DNA of 64,000 nucleotides from CAWJFJ01 sp963800065. GTDB lineage: Bacteria; Actinomycetota; Acidimicrobiia; Acidimicrobiales; UBA8190. The DNA lies in assembly GCA_963800065.1 (NCBI GenBank), contig CAWCZO010000003.1, positions 372,001-436,000 of the forward strand, written 5' to 3'. The notes under the pieces are model-generated. The model was given only the letters and a program-made list of their open reading frames with translations. It searched no databases and was not told the DNA's origin. Shown piece after piece: positions 34,340-42,573 of the stretch (the stretch's first letter is position 1; the number at the start of each line of letters is the position of its first letter). The position numbers and the translations under genes were made by a program.

Positions 34340-36003
34340 GAGCCGACGACACCGCCGGTCGTTCACTGATCGCTGAGATATTCTCACCGAGGACACCATG
34401 AGCTGTCCGCCTCGTTATGCAACGACGAGCAGACGCCGTCACGGCCGAACCTTCTGGACCCTGCACTCAACATCGCTGAGACGTCTGGGTATATCGTGGA
34501 TGCCTCATGGACCAGCAGCGCAGATTATCGCTACGCTCACCGAACAGGGTGCCGACGGTTACGCCATCTTCAACGACGCAACCGTAACGACGCCACGTCA
34601 GGTGGGGAAAATCGGTCACCTGTCTCGTGTTGGCCATTCTTCGTTCGTTCAGCGCACCGGATCAGCGGACGGTTTACTGCTCGACTACCGGCGCCGCGGC
34701 TAAGCACGCCATGTTTCGACGAGTGGTTGCCGATGCTGGAACGCTCCAAGTTCAAAGGCATGTACCACGTTCGTGCCGTGAATGGAGCGGAGCGCATCCT
34801 TTGGAAGGCGAATGGTTCAACTATCTCGCTGCTCTCATCGACCCGACACTCGGGTCACGGTGACACTCGTGGACCTCGTGCTCGCCGATGAGGTGTGGAG
34901 CTACGCAGACGATCGCCTCGACCAGCTCAAGCCTGCTCTCATCACTCGACCCGGTAGCCAGTTCCTGTGCTTCAGTACCAGTGGGACATTCGTGGAGAGT
35001 CCGTACCTACTCGACAGAGTGAAGCGTGGCCGCTCCGACGTCGAAGCGGGCGTGACCGATGGACGCGCTTACTTTGAGTGGTCTATTGACCCGGCCGACG
35101 TTGGAGACATCGAAGCGTACGTCCGTGCGAATCCTGCCGTAGGTAGAACCGTAAAGGCGCAGGACATCCGTGACGCCGTGAACGGCATGGAACGCTCAGA
35201 AGCAGCACGAGCGTATGGCAACATCTTCGTTGACTCGATGCACGATAGCGTCATTGACCCGGCCGTCTGGCTCGCTCTCGAAGATCCAACGTCCGAGATC
35301 CTCTCCGAGGTCTGTCTAGCGATCGACGTCTCACCCGACAGGGACCATGCCAGCATCGCAGCGGCCGGACATGCGAGAGGATGGACGATTACACATTGAG
35401 GTGATCGAGAGTCGAGAAGGTGTGGCTTGGTTGCCGGAACGACTGAAGGCCATCATCAGAGAACAGCGACCACGTGAAGTCTTCGCCGATCAGATGAGTG
35501 CCAGCCTCATGCCCGACGTGGAGCGCCTCGGTATTCAGGTCACGCTACTTAACGCCATCGACGCTGCAGCATCCTTCGCCTTCTTTGTGGAGCAGGTGCT
35601 AGCGGGTACCGTGGCGCACCGTTCTGACGGAGAGCTAACAGCGGCGCTGACGGCTGCTAGTAAACGTCCTCTCACCGACGGCGGCCACGCTTGGTCTCGA
35701 CGTAACTCTAACGTCAACATTGACCCGCTGGTCGCTTGCACCATTGCCCTGTGGGGTGCTGGACGCCAGACGCCGATCTTCCTATGGGGAGATGCTAAGG
35801 ACTACGAACGCCTTCGCCTTCGGAAGATAAGTGAAGCGTGGGGCACGCCGAATGCTGAAGATGAAAAGTACGACATGCTTTTCAAAGACCGACCCGAAGA
35901 GAAGTGGTCCACGCTACTTAGGAGCCGGGGCCTCAGCGATAAGGAAGCCACGGACGCTATCAACGGGTACAAAGCACGACACGCATACGAGGTGAACGCA
36001 TGA
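34336..36003 (+). pseudogene. terminase large subunit, about six +1 frameshifts
   Basis: Read across frames, this is a terminase ATPase-nuclease. The pieces are a start at GTG 34336, a Walker-A-like TTPRQVGKS, then LERSKFKGMYHVRAVNGAER, a GHGDT motif, VDLVLADEVWSYADDRLDQL with the DE Walker B pair, and a C-terminal nuclease region (EVCLAIDVSPDRDHASIAAA, EVFADQMSASLMPDVERLG). The frames follow the order 1-2-0-1-2-0-1, each step a gain of one base. Likely sites include AAAA near 34610 and TTT near 34712. Such a one-directional series points to inserted-base errors more than to natural decay. Confidence 0.8.
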
Positions 36004-36329
36004 CGACTGAGGAAGATGAACAACGGAAGCAAGCGAACATTGCAGCGGGCCGACACCCGTTGTTCACGTCCTTCGAGGACGCTGGACGTAAGAAAGTCCG
36101 TGACCTGATGCGACAAACGCCGTCATGGAGTGACGTACCCGAGAAGGACGTACTTCCCGATCCACGAACACGACAATCGGATAACTCCCTAAGCGATGCG
36201 GCTGCATACTTCCCACCGGGAAATGGACTAGCGGCAGGCAAGGAAGGTCACTTCAAGATGGACCCGCAGCAGGAGCCAGTCGAAGCACCGCCACTAACTA
36301 ACTACCAACCCGAGGGAGAGGCACAATGA
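36000..36329 (+). CDS. acidic/basic mixed-charge protein of 109 aa
   Basis: The ATG overlaps the terminase stop. The product is very hydrophilic (TTEEDEQRKQANIAAGRHP, KKVRDLMRQTPSWSDVPEKD) and probably largely disordered. It sits where a portal gene would be in a full phage, but it shows no portal features. The next gene overlaps it by ATGA. Confidence 0.5.
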   Translation: MTTEEDEQRKQANIAAGRHPLFTSFEDAGRKKVRDLMRQTPSWSDVPEKDVLPDPRTRQSDNSLSDAAAYFPPGNGLAAGKEGHFKMDPQQEPVEAPPLTNYQPEGEAQ

Positions 36330-36625
36330 CAACGCCACTTGAAGAAACAGTCAGAGCGCAAGTGCTCTTGCTCGTCGAGAAGGGATACCTTCCGCCGACC
36401 GTTCGTAGCTCGGAGTGGGCTGGCCCCGATGTGGCAGGGCATATCGAGGATGTCGAGAAGATAGCCGAACTGGTGATGTCCGTCCTCGATGAGGTCGAAC
36501 TCGGTGCCCATGTTGTGGTGCTATCACCTGATCTTTTGTGGCTCACCGCCGAGCAGACGTTCTACGTCCGGTGGCCTGACGCTACGCCAGGGGTGGCGAG
36601 GATGGTGCCGGTCAGTAAGAACTAG
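36326..36625 (+). CDS. element protein of 99 aa
   Basis: It starts in an ATGA overlap. The product has two helices (EETVRAQVLLLVEKGYLPPT, HIEDVEKIAELVMSVLDEVE) and a beta C-terminus (WLTAEQTFYVRWPD). It is the last rightward gene of the packaging region and faces the leftward module. No family is recognised. Confidence 0.5.
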   Translation: MTTPLEETVRAQVLLLVEKGYLPPTVRSSEWAGPDVAGHIEDVEKIAELVMSVLDEVELGAHVVVLSPDLLWLTAEQTFYVRWPDATPGVARMVPVSKN

Positions 36626-36666
36626 GCCGCCACTCTAATAGCGTTCGACCTTGACCTGTTGGGTGG

Positions 36667-37157
36667 TCAGGATGCACTACCCGTGCAATCCGCTGAGGCG
36701 TACTGGCCCGTTGAAGAGTGCGACGAAACCTGCTTGCCATCCACCGTCAGTGTGCAACTGACAGAGGAACCACTGAGCAGTATCGCATTCACGTCGTACC
36801 CGTTGAAAATGCCTGACCCGGTAACGGTCTTAGTCCATGGAAGCGTGACACCATTATCTTGTGAGCTTCCGCTGTTTCCGTTGCTAAACGAGTCGTAGGT
36901 GATGTCTGCGGTACCGTTCCGGTAATCGAGTAAACGACCGTGTGCTTCACGTTGTTCGCTGCGTTGATAGCCGCTGATCCACCAGCCACGACCGCACTGC
37001 ACCCGGCGATACCGGCGAACACCACGATCAGGAACCAGAACCACACACGCTTGTAGACCTTCTTCTTGGGTGGTGCCATAACTGCACCAGGCTGAGGCGG
37101 ATACCACTTGCCATCAGCCGCTTGCCACCATCCCGGACCCTGTGCTGTATCAGTCAT
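36667..37157 (-). pseudogene. MmpS-like membrane protein with DUF2510 motif, one frameshift
   Basis: ATG at 37157 begins MTDTAQGPGWWQAADGKWYP, the DUF2510 tryptophan motif, then a basic segment and one transmembrane helix (VWFWFLIVVFAGIAG). The extracellular domain starts HTVVYSITGT and continues in another frame as TADITYDSFSNGNSGSSQDN, LPWTKTVTGSGIF, CTLTVDGKQVSSH. That is the MmpS-type beta domain found in actinobacteria. One missing G near 36921 restores the protein. It is a cargo gene on the strand opposite to the replication genes and may be expressed in the integrated state. Confidence 0.65.
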
Positions 37158-37295
37158 GTTCTCATCGTCGACACGAGTGGAAGGCGTCTTTAGGCCGTAT
37201 CGCAAGGTCCCACGGAGAGTGATCGAATCTGACCTACGGGGAATCCCCGCCCACCACCGTCCGCTACATGATCCGGGACGGGGATCGAGTAGCGA

Positions 37296-37592
37296 CTACG
37301 CCGCCGCTGATGGTGTGAGATCCCATATGGCAACGACGGCGGTGCCGGTGGCAGTCGATCGACGAGTAACGCCTGCGTATCCGGCTGCCTTCAGCCTGGA
37401 CTCGAAGTACCGAGCGATGTTGCCAGGATTGTTCAGGGCATGGTCGTCGATGTCGCCACCAACGTCCTCCCTCGTGAAGAACTGATACTCATTCACCGTA
37501 GGTCGGAAGAACCACAGCAACCAGCCGTCTTGCTGGTGGATCAGCTCTACCGATGATGCGTCGGGATGGAATGCCAACGTCACACGTACCAC
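37296..37592 (-). CDS. element protein of 98 aa, unknown function
   Basis: GTG 37592 (or GTG 37583) starts a protein with a beta-rich N-terminus (VTLAFHPDASSVELIHQQDG) and a helical C-terminus (GNIARYFESRLKAAGYAGV). It is in the leftward module near the integrase. No domain is recognised; a regulatory role in the integrated state is only a guess from position. Confidence 0.45.
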   Translation of the reverse strand: MVRVTLAFHPDASSVELIHQQDGWLLWFFRPTVNEYQFFTREDVGGDIDDHALNNPGNIARYFESRLKAAGYAGVTRRSTATGTAVVAIWDLTPSAAA

Positions 37593-37607
37593 CGCAGCGG
37601 GGGAGGC

Positions 37608-37838
37608 TCAGGCGGACGAGGATTCGTGAAGCTTCCTCGCCTCCGTGACACCGGCTGGGCTGAGACTCACAGGGATTGACTCGACCGTGCCGTCGGCCCG
37701 CTCGTGCCGGGACATCTCCACGAGTCCACGATCGGCCAGGCACTCGACCGCACCACGAAGTTGGGACCACACGGAGTCCTGTCCACCGCACATACCGGCG
37801 ATGAGCACCAGCTTCTCAGCCTCTGTGTAGCCGCCCAT
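37608..37838 (-). CDS. small winged-helix-like protein of 76 aa
   Basis: ATG 37838 begins GGYTEAEKLVLIAGMCGGQD. The middle (SQLRGAVECLADRGLVEMSR) and end (SLSPAGVTEARKLHE) follow the helix-helix-wing layout of small PadR/MarR-like domains. It is 16 bases upstream of the leftward gene at 37592 and downstream of the integrase. It might be the repressor of the element, which otherwise has none that I can see. Confidence 0.5.
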   Translation of the reverse strand: MGGYTEAEKLVLIAGMCGGQDSVWSQLRGAVECLADRGLVEMSRHERADGTVESIPVSLSPAGVTEARKLHESSSA

Positions 37839-37951
37839 ACGTTTCTCACGGTAGACGTCAGCATCTCCAGGCCGGTGGATCAGGCGGGCTGATGGTCGGC
37901 CGGACCCGAAGAGGGAGCATGCGTCGGGCACCGAGCCGGACGGCGCAACAC

Positions 37952-39088
37952 TTACCCGGTGGGTGGGAGCAGCTCCACGGCGGCCATCTTGTCCGACCCG
38001 GCCACCGTCTTGTGTCGGCCGTAGACCTCTCGCACCATCCGGTCCGAGGACCAGCGGCCGGAGGCGATGTCCTTCGTCGGGACCCCTGCGTCGGCCATGG
38101 ACGTGGACCAGAAGTGGCGTAGGGACTTGAAGGTGACGCCTCGGACGTGGGCGAGGCCCCGAACCGATGTGAACCCGTCCGTGAGCCGGTTGGGATTCGT
38201 CGGCTGAGCGCCGCCGCCGATGACGTAGTGGCGAGGCTCGCCAGGCACCAGGACGGCCGTCAGGACGGCCACATCCCGGTCGGACAGCCTGGCGACGTAC
38301 TGAGCGTCGGTCTTCGTGTCCTCGATCGTCACGACGCTAGAGACGACCACAGCCTGCCGAGCAATACGTACCGTTCCGGCGTCGAGGTCGACGTCCTCCC
38401 ACCGGAGCCCGGCGATCTCACCTCTACGGGCTCCCGTGGTGGCTGCCAGGCAGATAGCGGCCAGCATGTCGTGCCCGAAGGTCTCAGCGGCGTTGAGTAA
38501 CTTGGGAAGGTCGGCGGCCGCCACAGGCTTGGCCGTGGACTTGGGCTGCGGTGGCGCCATGGCACGCCCGGCCGTCTCTCCCACGGCGTAGCCTCGACGG
38601 GCAGCGAAGGACAGGGCCGACCGGAGGTCAGCAGCGTGACGATGCACCGAAGAGTCCGACACCTCAGCGCCCCACCGGTCGTAGGCGTTCTCGATGTCCG
38701 TGGACGTGAGGTCGGCCAGCGGGATCTCACCGAGGGTCGGAGCGATGCGGTAGTCGATCCGGGAACGGGTGTCGTTCTTCTGGCGGCGGGACCATTCAGC
38801 CCCACGAGCCGACCGGCCCCGGTCACACCACTCATTGAGCAGGTCGGCCACGGTGCGCCCCTGAGCGGCCGCCGACGGTGCTGGCTCGGCCATCAAGGCC
38901 GCATACGTCTCCGCCTTCCAACGCTCCGCTTGCTTGGCCGTCAGCCGCTCCCCACGAGGCGACCGACGCCACACCTGGCGGCCGTCGATGCGCACCCCGT
39001 AGTCCCACTGGCCCGAACCTGGCACTGTCTCTTTGAGACTGCCAGCGCCGTACGCTCCGACCTTCGTCCCTGCCTTCCGTCCGGTCAT
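37952..39088 (-). CDS. int: tyrosine recombinase (integrase)
   Basis: This 378-aa protein has an N-terminal arm-binding part (GSLKETVPGSGQWDYGVRID), a SAM-like core-binding domain at about residues 80-180 and a catalytic domain. The catalytic domain holds Arg in TGARRGEIAGLRW, then FKSLRHFWSTSMADAG with the second Arg and the probable nucleophile in VREVYGRHK. The first His of HxxR is replaced (FKSLR), and Trp (GRWSS) stands where a second His is common; both variants occur in phage integrases. It lies 120 bases from the tRNA-Ser attachment site, with arm-type repeats between. Confidence 0.92.
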   Translation of the reverse strand: MTGRKAGTKVGAYGAGSLKETVPGSGQWDYGVRIDGRQVWRRSPRGERLTAKQAERWKAETYAALMAEPAPSAAAQGRTVADLLNEWCDRGRSARGAEWSRRQKNDTRSRIDYRIAPTLGEIPLADLTSTDIENAYDRWGAEVSDSSVHRHAADLRSALSFAARRGYAVGETAGRAMAPPQPKSTAKPVAAADLPKLLNAAETFGHDMLAAICLAATTGARRGEIAGLRWEDVDLDAGTVRIARQAVVVSSVVTIEDTKTDAQYVARLSDRDVAVLTAVLVPGEPRHYVIGGGAQPTNPNRLTDGFTSVRGLAHVRGVTFKSLRHFWSTSMADAGVPTKDIASGRWSSDRMVREVYGRHKTVAGSDKMAAVELLPPTG

Positions 39089-39136
39089 GGCATGCTCTCC
39101 CTCGTGTGTAGCCTCTCAGCAGCGACTCTACCACGG

Positions 39137-39158
39137 ATTGAAGGACGATTGAAGGACG
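39137..39158 (+). repeat. right integrase arm-type site candidates
   Basis: ATTGAAGGACG occurs at 39137-39147 and again at 39148-39158, directly abutting. They match the pair at 25377-25400 in sequence and orientation. They lie between the integrase start and the tRNA attachment core. Confidence 0.6.
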
Positions 39159-39208
39159 GAGGTGGTGGCGAGAGAAGCTGAGACAGGAAAGTGCAGGTCG
39201 TAGTACCT

Positions 39209-39300
39209 GGAGAGGTGCGAGAGCGGCCGAATCGGACTCACTGCTAATGAGTTGACCTGGGAAACTGGGTCCGAGGGTTCAAATCCCTCCCTCTCCGCCA
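39209..39300 (+). tRNA. tRNA-Ser(GCT), hybrid gene at attR
   Basis: Acceptor arms GGAGAGG and CCTCTCC pair perfectly, CCA is encoded at 39298-39300, the anticodon stem ACTCA/TGAGT encloses CTGCTAA with anticodon GCT, and a long variable arm and a GGTTCAAATCC T-arm follow. The first 41 bases are duplicated at 25265. The 5' half here was therefore delivered by the element and the 3' half is chromosomal. Confidence 0.95.
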
Positions 39301-39315
39301 ATTTTTTGTTTTTTC
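39301..39315 (+). terminator. T-rich tract after tRNA-Ser
   Basis: Two T6 runs (39302-39307 and 39309-39314) follow the tRNA 3' end directly. This T tract probably ends the tRNA transcript. Confidence 0.4.
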
Positions 39316-39366
39316 GTCCGGTCCCATCGCCGGGGTGTCCCGACCGGGCCCCGGTAGATTGTCCTG

Positions 39367-40644
39367 GTGCCCGAGACGTACTGGTTGGAGACCCTGGGCT
39401 GCCCGAAGAACCAGGTCGACTCCGACAAATTGGTGGGGACCCTGGTGGCCGACGGCTACGAGGCGGCCGCCACGCCGGAGGACGCCGACCTGGTGGTGGT
39501 GAACACCTGTGCCTTCATCGAGGCGGCCCGCCAGGAGTCGGTCGACACCATCCTCGAACTGGCCGCCGCCCGGCGGGCCGGGTCGCGGCTCGTCGTCACC
39601 GGGTGCCTGGCCGAACGCTACGGCTCGGAGTTGTCCGACGCCCTGCCCGAGGTGGACCTGGTGGCCGGCTTCGGGGTGCCTGTCACCCTGCGCCGGCGTA
39701 ACGCCTTCGACCTCCTCAATCTCCCCCGTCCAGCCGCCTCGGCCCCGTGGGCCTATATAAAGGTGGCCGAGGGGTGTGACCGGAAGTGCGGGTTCTGCGC
39801 CATCCCGTCATTCCGTGGCCTCCAGCGGTCCCGTCCCGCCGACACTCTCCTGGAGGAGATCACCGCCCTGGGCGACGGCGTCCGGGAGGTGGTCCTGGTG
39901 GCCCAGGACCTGGCCTCCTGGGGGCTCGACCGGAGCGCGCCCGACCGGGTGGCCCGGGTACGGGGGTCGTCGCGGCCCATCGTCGAGCTGATCCGGGCGG
40001 TGGCCGCCCGCGTCGAACGGGTGCGGCTGCTCTATCTGTACCCGTCGGCTCTGGACGACGAGCTCGTCGACGCCATCGTGGACACCGGTGTGCCCTACTT
40101 CGACCTGTCGCTCCAGCACGTCTCGCGTCCGCTGGTGGAACGGATGCGGCGGTGGGGTGACGGGAAGCGCTTCCTCGACCGGATCGCCCGGATCCGGTCG
40201 GCCGCCCCCGACGCCGCCCTGCGGTCGTCGTTCATCCTGGGCTACCCCGGGGAGACCGAGGACGACCACGACGCCCTTCTGGCCTTCCTGGCCGAGGCCC
40301 GGCTGGACTGGGCCGGCTTCTTCACCTTCTCCGAGGAGCCCGGGACCTACGCCGCCGGTCTGGCCGACTGCGTCCCGGCCGAACTGGCCCTCGAGCGACT
40401 GCGCGAGTGTTCCGAGGTCCAGGACGCCATCACCGCCGGGCGCCGGTCGGCCCTGGTCGGTGAGACGATGCGCGTTCTCGTCGACGCCCCCGGCGTGGCC
40501 CGGTCGCATCGCGAGGCCCCCGAGATCGACGGCATCGTGAACGTCCCGCCCGGCCTGGAGCCGGCTCAGCTCCTCGACGTCGTCGCCACCGGCGCCGCCG
40601 GGCCCGATCTGTGGGCCGAGGTGGCGGGGACGGCCCCACGGTGA
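39367..40644 (+). CDS. rimO: ribosomal protein S12 methylthiotransferase RimO
   Basis: This 425-aa radical-SAM enzyme has three cysteines for the auxiliary cluster (GCPKN Cys12, NTCAF Cys48, TGC Cys80) and the radical-SAM triad CDRKCGFC (Cys137, 141, 144). A C-terminal TRAM-like domain follows. It adds a methylthio group to an Asp of ribosomal protein S12. GTG 39367 gives the family N-terminus, YWLETLGCPKNQ. pgsA follows by a GTGA overlap and cinA by TGATG, so the three form an operon that runs toward recA. Confidence 0.93.
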   Translation: MPETYWLETLGCPKNQVDSDKLVGTLVADGYEAAATPEDADLVVVNTCAFIEAARQESVDTILELAAARRAGSRLVVTGCLAERYGSELSDALPEVDLVAGFGVPVTLRRRNAFDLLNLPRPAASAPWAYIKVAEGCDRKCGFCAIPSFRGLQRSRPADTLLEEITALGDGVREVVLVAQDLASWGLDRSAPDRVARVRGSSRPIVELIRAVAARVERVRLLYLYPSALDDELVDAIVDTGVPYFDLSLQHVSRPLVERMRRWGDGKRFLDRIARIRSAAPDAALRSSFILGYPGETEDDHDALLAFLAEARLDWAGFFTFSEEPGTYAAGLADCVPAELALERLRECSEVQDAITAGRRSALVGETMRVLVDAPGVARSHREAPEIDGIVNVPPGLEPAQLLDVVATGAAGPDLWAEVAGTAPR

Positions 40645-41288
40645 CCGATCCGGGCACCGTCCCGGTCGTCGACGTGACGGGGAACCGGTCCGAACCCCCG
40701 CCCGTGGCGCCGATCGGGGAACGGGTCAAGCAATTCACGTTCGGTCCTTCGGCCCTCGTGACACCGGCCAACGGGATCACCCTGGCCCGTCTCCTGGCCA
40801 CGCCGGTGGTGGTGGTCATGGTGGCCATGCACGGCGCCGGCTGGGTCCCCTTCGCCGTGGCCTTCACCATCGGGGCCACCGACGGGATCGACGGATGGTT
40901 GGCCCGCCGTCAGGGGACGACCCGGTCCGGGGCCTTTCTCGACCCGCTGGCCGACAAGGCCGTCGTGCTGAGCCTCCTGTTCGTCCTGGCCGCCAAGAGC
41001 GAGTTCTCCTGGCTGCCGGTCGCCCTGATCGCCGGACGCGAGGTGGGGATGAGCGCCTACCGGGCCGTGGCCGGACGGCGGGGGATCTCCATCCCGGCCC
41101 GGACCTCGGCCAAGGTGAAGACGCTGGTCCAGGGGATCGCCATCCTCCTGGCCCTGGCGCCGTCGGTCGTCGCCCACCGGAACGTGCTGACGGTGGCCGT
41201 ATGGGTGGCCGTGGCCCTCACGCTGGCCACGGGGGCCCAGTACCTCCTCGACGGGCGGCGGGCGGCGCGGGCCCACGGGGCCGCCTGA
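40641..41288 (+). CDS. pgsA: CDP-diacylglycerol--glycerol-3-phosphate phosphatidyltransferase
   Basis: This 215-aa membrane protein carries the CDP-alcohol phosphotransferase motif in DGIDGWLARRQG followed by FLDPLADKA (D-G-x2-A-R-x8-G-x3-D-x3-D). It makes phosphatidylglycerophosphate for PG and cardiolipin. It starts in a GTGA overlap with rimO. The first 45 residues form a hydrophilic extension before the first helix, longer than in E. coli. The gene order with cinA and recA is conserved in actinobacteria. Confidence 0.9.
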   Translation: MTDPGTVPVVDVTGNRSEPPPVAPIGERVKQFTFGPSALVTPANGITLARLLATPVVVVMVAMHGAGWVPFAVAFTIGATDGIDGWLARRQGTTRSGAFLDPLADKAVVLSLLFVLAAKSEFSWLPVALIAGREVGMSAYRAVAGRRGISIPARTSAKVKTLVQGIAILLALAPSVVAHRNVLTVAVWVAVALTLATGAQYLLDGRRAARAHGAA

Positions 41289-42547
41289 TGCGGATCGAGA
41301 TCGTGGCCGTCGGCACGGAGCTGCTGCTCGGCCAGATCGCCGACACCAACTCGGCCTGGCTCGGCGAACAGCTGGCTCTGGGCGGCGTCGACTCCCACTT
41401 CCACCAGGCGGTGGGGGACAACCGGGAGCGGATCGTCCTGTCCCTCCGCACGGCGTTGGCCCGCAGTGACGGCGTCATCGTCTGCGGTGGCCTCGGTCCC
41501 ACCCACGACGACATCACCCGGGACGCCATCGCCGAGGTGATGAACGTCGCACTCGTCCGCGATCCCGCCATTCTCGAGCGGATCGGTGAGATGTTCTCGT
41601 CGCGCGGGCGGGCCATGCCAGAGAGCAACGGCCGTCAGGCCGACGTCCCCGAGCGGGCCGCACCCATCGTCCAGCAGTTGGGGACCGCCCCCGGGTTGAT
41701 CTGCCCCGTCGGTGCCAAGGTGGTCTACGCCCTTCCCGGGGTCCCCTACGAGATGTACGAGATGTTCGCCCGGGCCGTTCTTCCCGACCTCCGTCGCCGA
41801 ATGGCCGAGCAGGGTGACGTGTCGGTGATCGTGAGCCGCGTGGTGAGGACATGGGGGAACAGTGAGTCGGGCCTGGCCGAGCTTCTCGCCCCCCGTATCG
41901 CGGCGCTGGACGCCGCCGGCGGGAATCCCACCATCGCTTTCCTGGCCAGCGGGATGGAAGGGATCAAGGTGCGGATCACGGCCAAGGCCGCCGACCTCGC
42001 CGCCGCCGAGGCCCTGGTGCGCGTCGAGGAGGAGGAGGTCCGGTCCCTGGTCGGTGAGGCCGTCTTCGGCTTCGACGACGACACCATGGAGTCGGTGGTG
42101 GCGGCCCAGCTGAAAGAGCGTGGCCTCACACTGGGTCTGGCCGAGTCGTTGACGGGTGGTCTGGTGTCGTCGCGCCTGGTGAACGTGCCCGGGGCCAGCG
42201 ACTGGTTTCGGGGCTCCGTCGTCTCCTACGCCAGCGACGTCAAGTACGACGTCCTCGGCGTCACCGAGGGGCTGGTGGTGTCGCCGGCGGCGGCCCGCGC
42301 CATGGCCGAGGGGGCCCGTCGGGTTCTCGGCGCCGACGTGGGGTTGGCCCTCACCGGCGTGGCCGGTCCCGACCCCCGGGAGGGCCAGGTCCCGGGGACG
42401 GTGTTCGTCGGCCTGGCCCGGGCCGGTGCGGAGACCGAGTCCCTCGAGGCCCACCTGCCCGGCGACAGGGACCGGGTCCGGCAGTACGCCACCATCACGG
42501 CGCTCGACCTGCTCCGCCGCCGGCTCATCCACGACACCGACGGCTGA
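41288..42547 (+). CDS. cinA: CinA-like protein (NMN amidohydrolase / nicotinamide-nucleotide deamidase)
   Basis: This 419-aa protein has two domains. The MoCF-like N-terminal domain (MRIEIVAVGTELLLGQIADT, CGGLGPTHDDITRDA) and the PncC-type C-terminal domain (LAESLTGGLVSSRLVNVPGA, ALTGVAGPDPREG) are both complete. The first hydrolyses ADP-ribose-type pyrophosphates and the second deamidates NMN in characterised CinA proteins, recycling NAD by-products. Its start overlaps the pgsA stop (TGATG). Confidence 0.9.
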   Translation: MRIEIVAVGTELLLGQIADTNSAWLGEQLALGGVDSHFHQAVGDNRERIVLSLRTALARSDGVIVCGGLGPTHDDITRDAIAEVMNVALVRDPAILERIGEMFSSRGRAMPESNGRQADVPERAAPIVQQLGTAPGLICPVGAKVVYALPGVPYEMYEMFARAVLPDLRRRMAEQGDVSVIVSRVVRTWGNSESGLAELLAPRIAALDAAGGNPTIAFLASGMEGIKVRITAKAADLAAAEALVRVEEEEVRSLVGEAVFGFDDDTMESVVAAQLKERGLTLGLAESLTGGLVSSRLVNVPGASDWFRGSVVSYASDVKYDVLGVTEGLVVSPAAARAMAEGARRVLGADVGLALTGVAGPDPREGQVPGTVFVGLARAGAETESLEAHLPGDRDRVRQYATITALDLLRRRLIHDTDG

Positions 42548-42573
42548 CGGCGCCGGGGACGCCGGGACGAGCG

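Larger units (their letters stand above)
25265..39249 (+). mobile_element. integrated phage-related element in tRNA-Ser(GCT), satellite-like
   Basis: The element is bounded by a 41-bp direct repeat (25265-25305 and 39209-39249) that is the 5' half of the tRNA-Ser gene. It encodes an integrase next to the right end, HTH/excisionase proteins, a TOPRIM primase, a replicative ATPase, an iteron-like array, tail-fibre-like proteins, an HNH nuclease and terminase genes. A right-hand module is on the opposite strand. GC is visibly lower than in the flanks. No capsid, portal, tape-measure or lysis gene was seen, so it is too small for a full phage. A phage satellite or a reduced prophage fits best. 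Confidence 0.85.

Noticed and set aside
36000..36625. Portal or capsid genes after the terminase
   Set aside because: The two proteins there are about 100 aa each, hydrophilic or small helical, and show no portal or capsid features.
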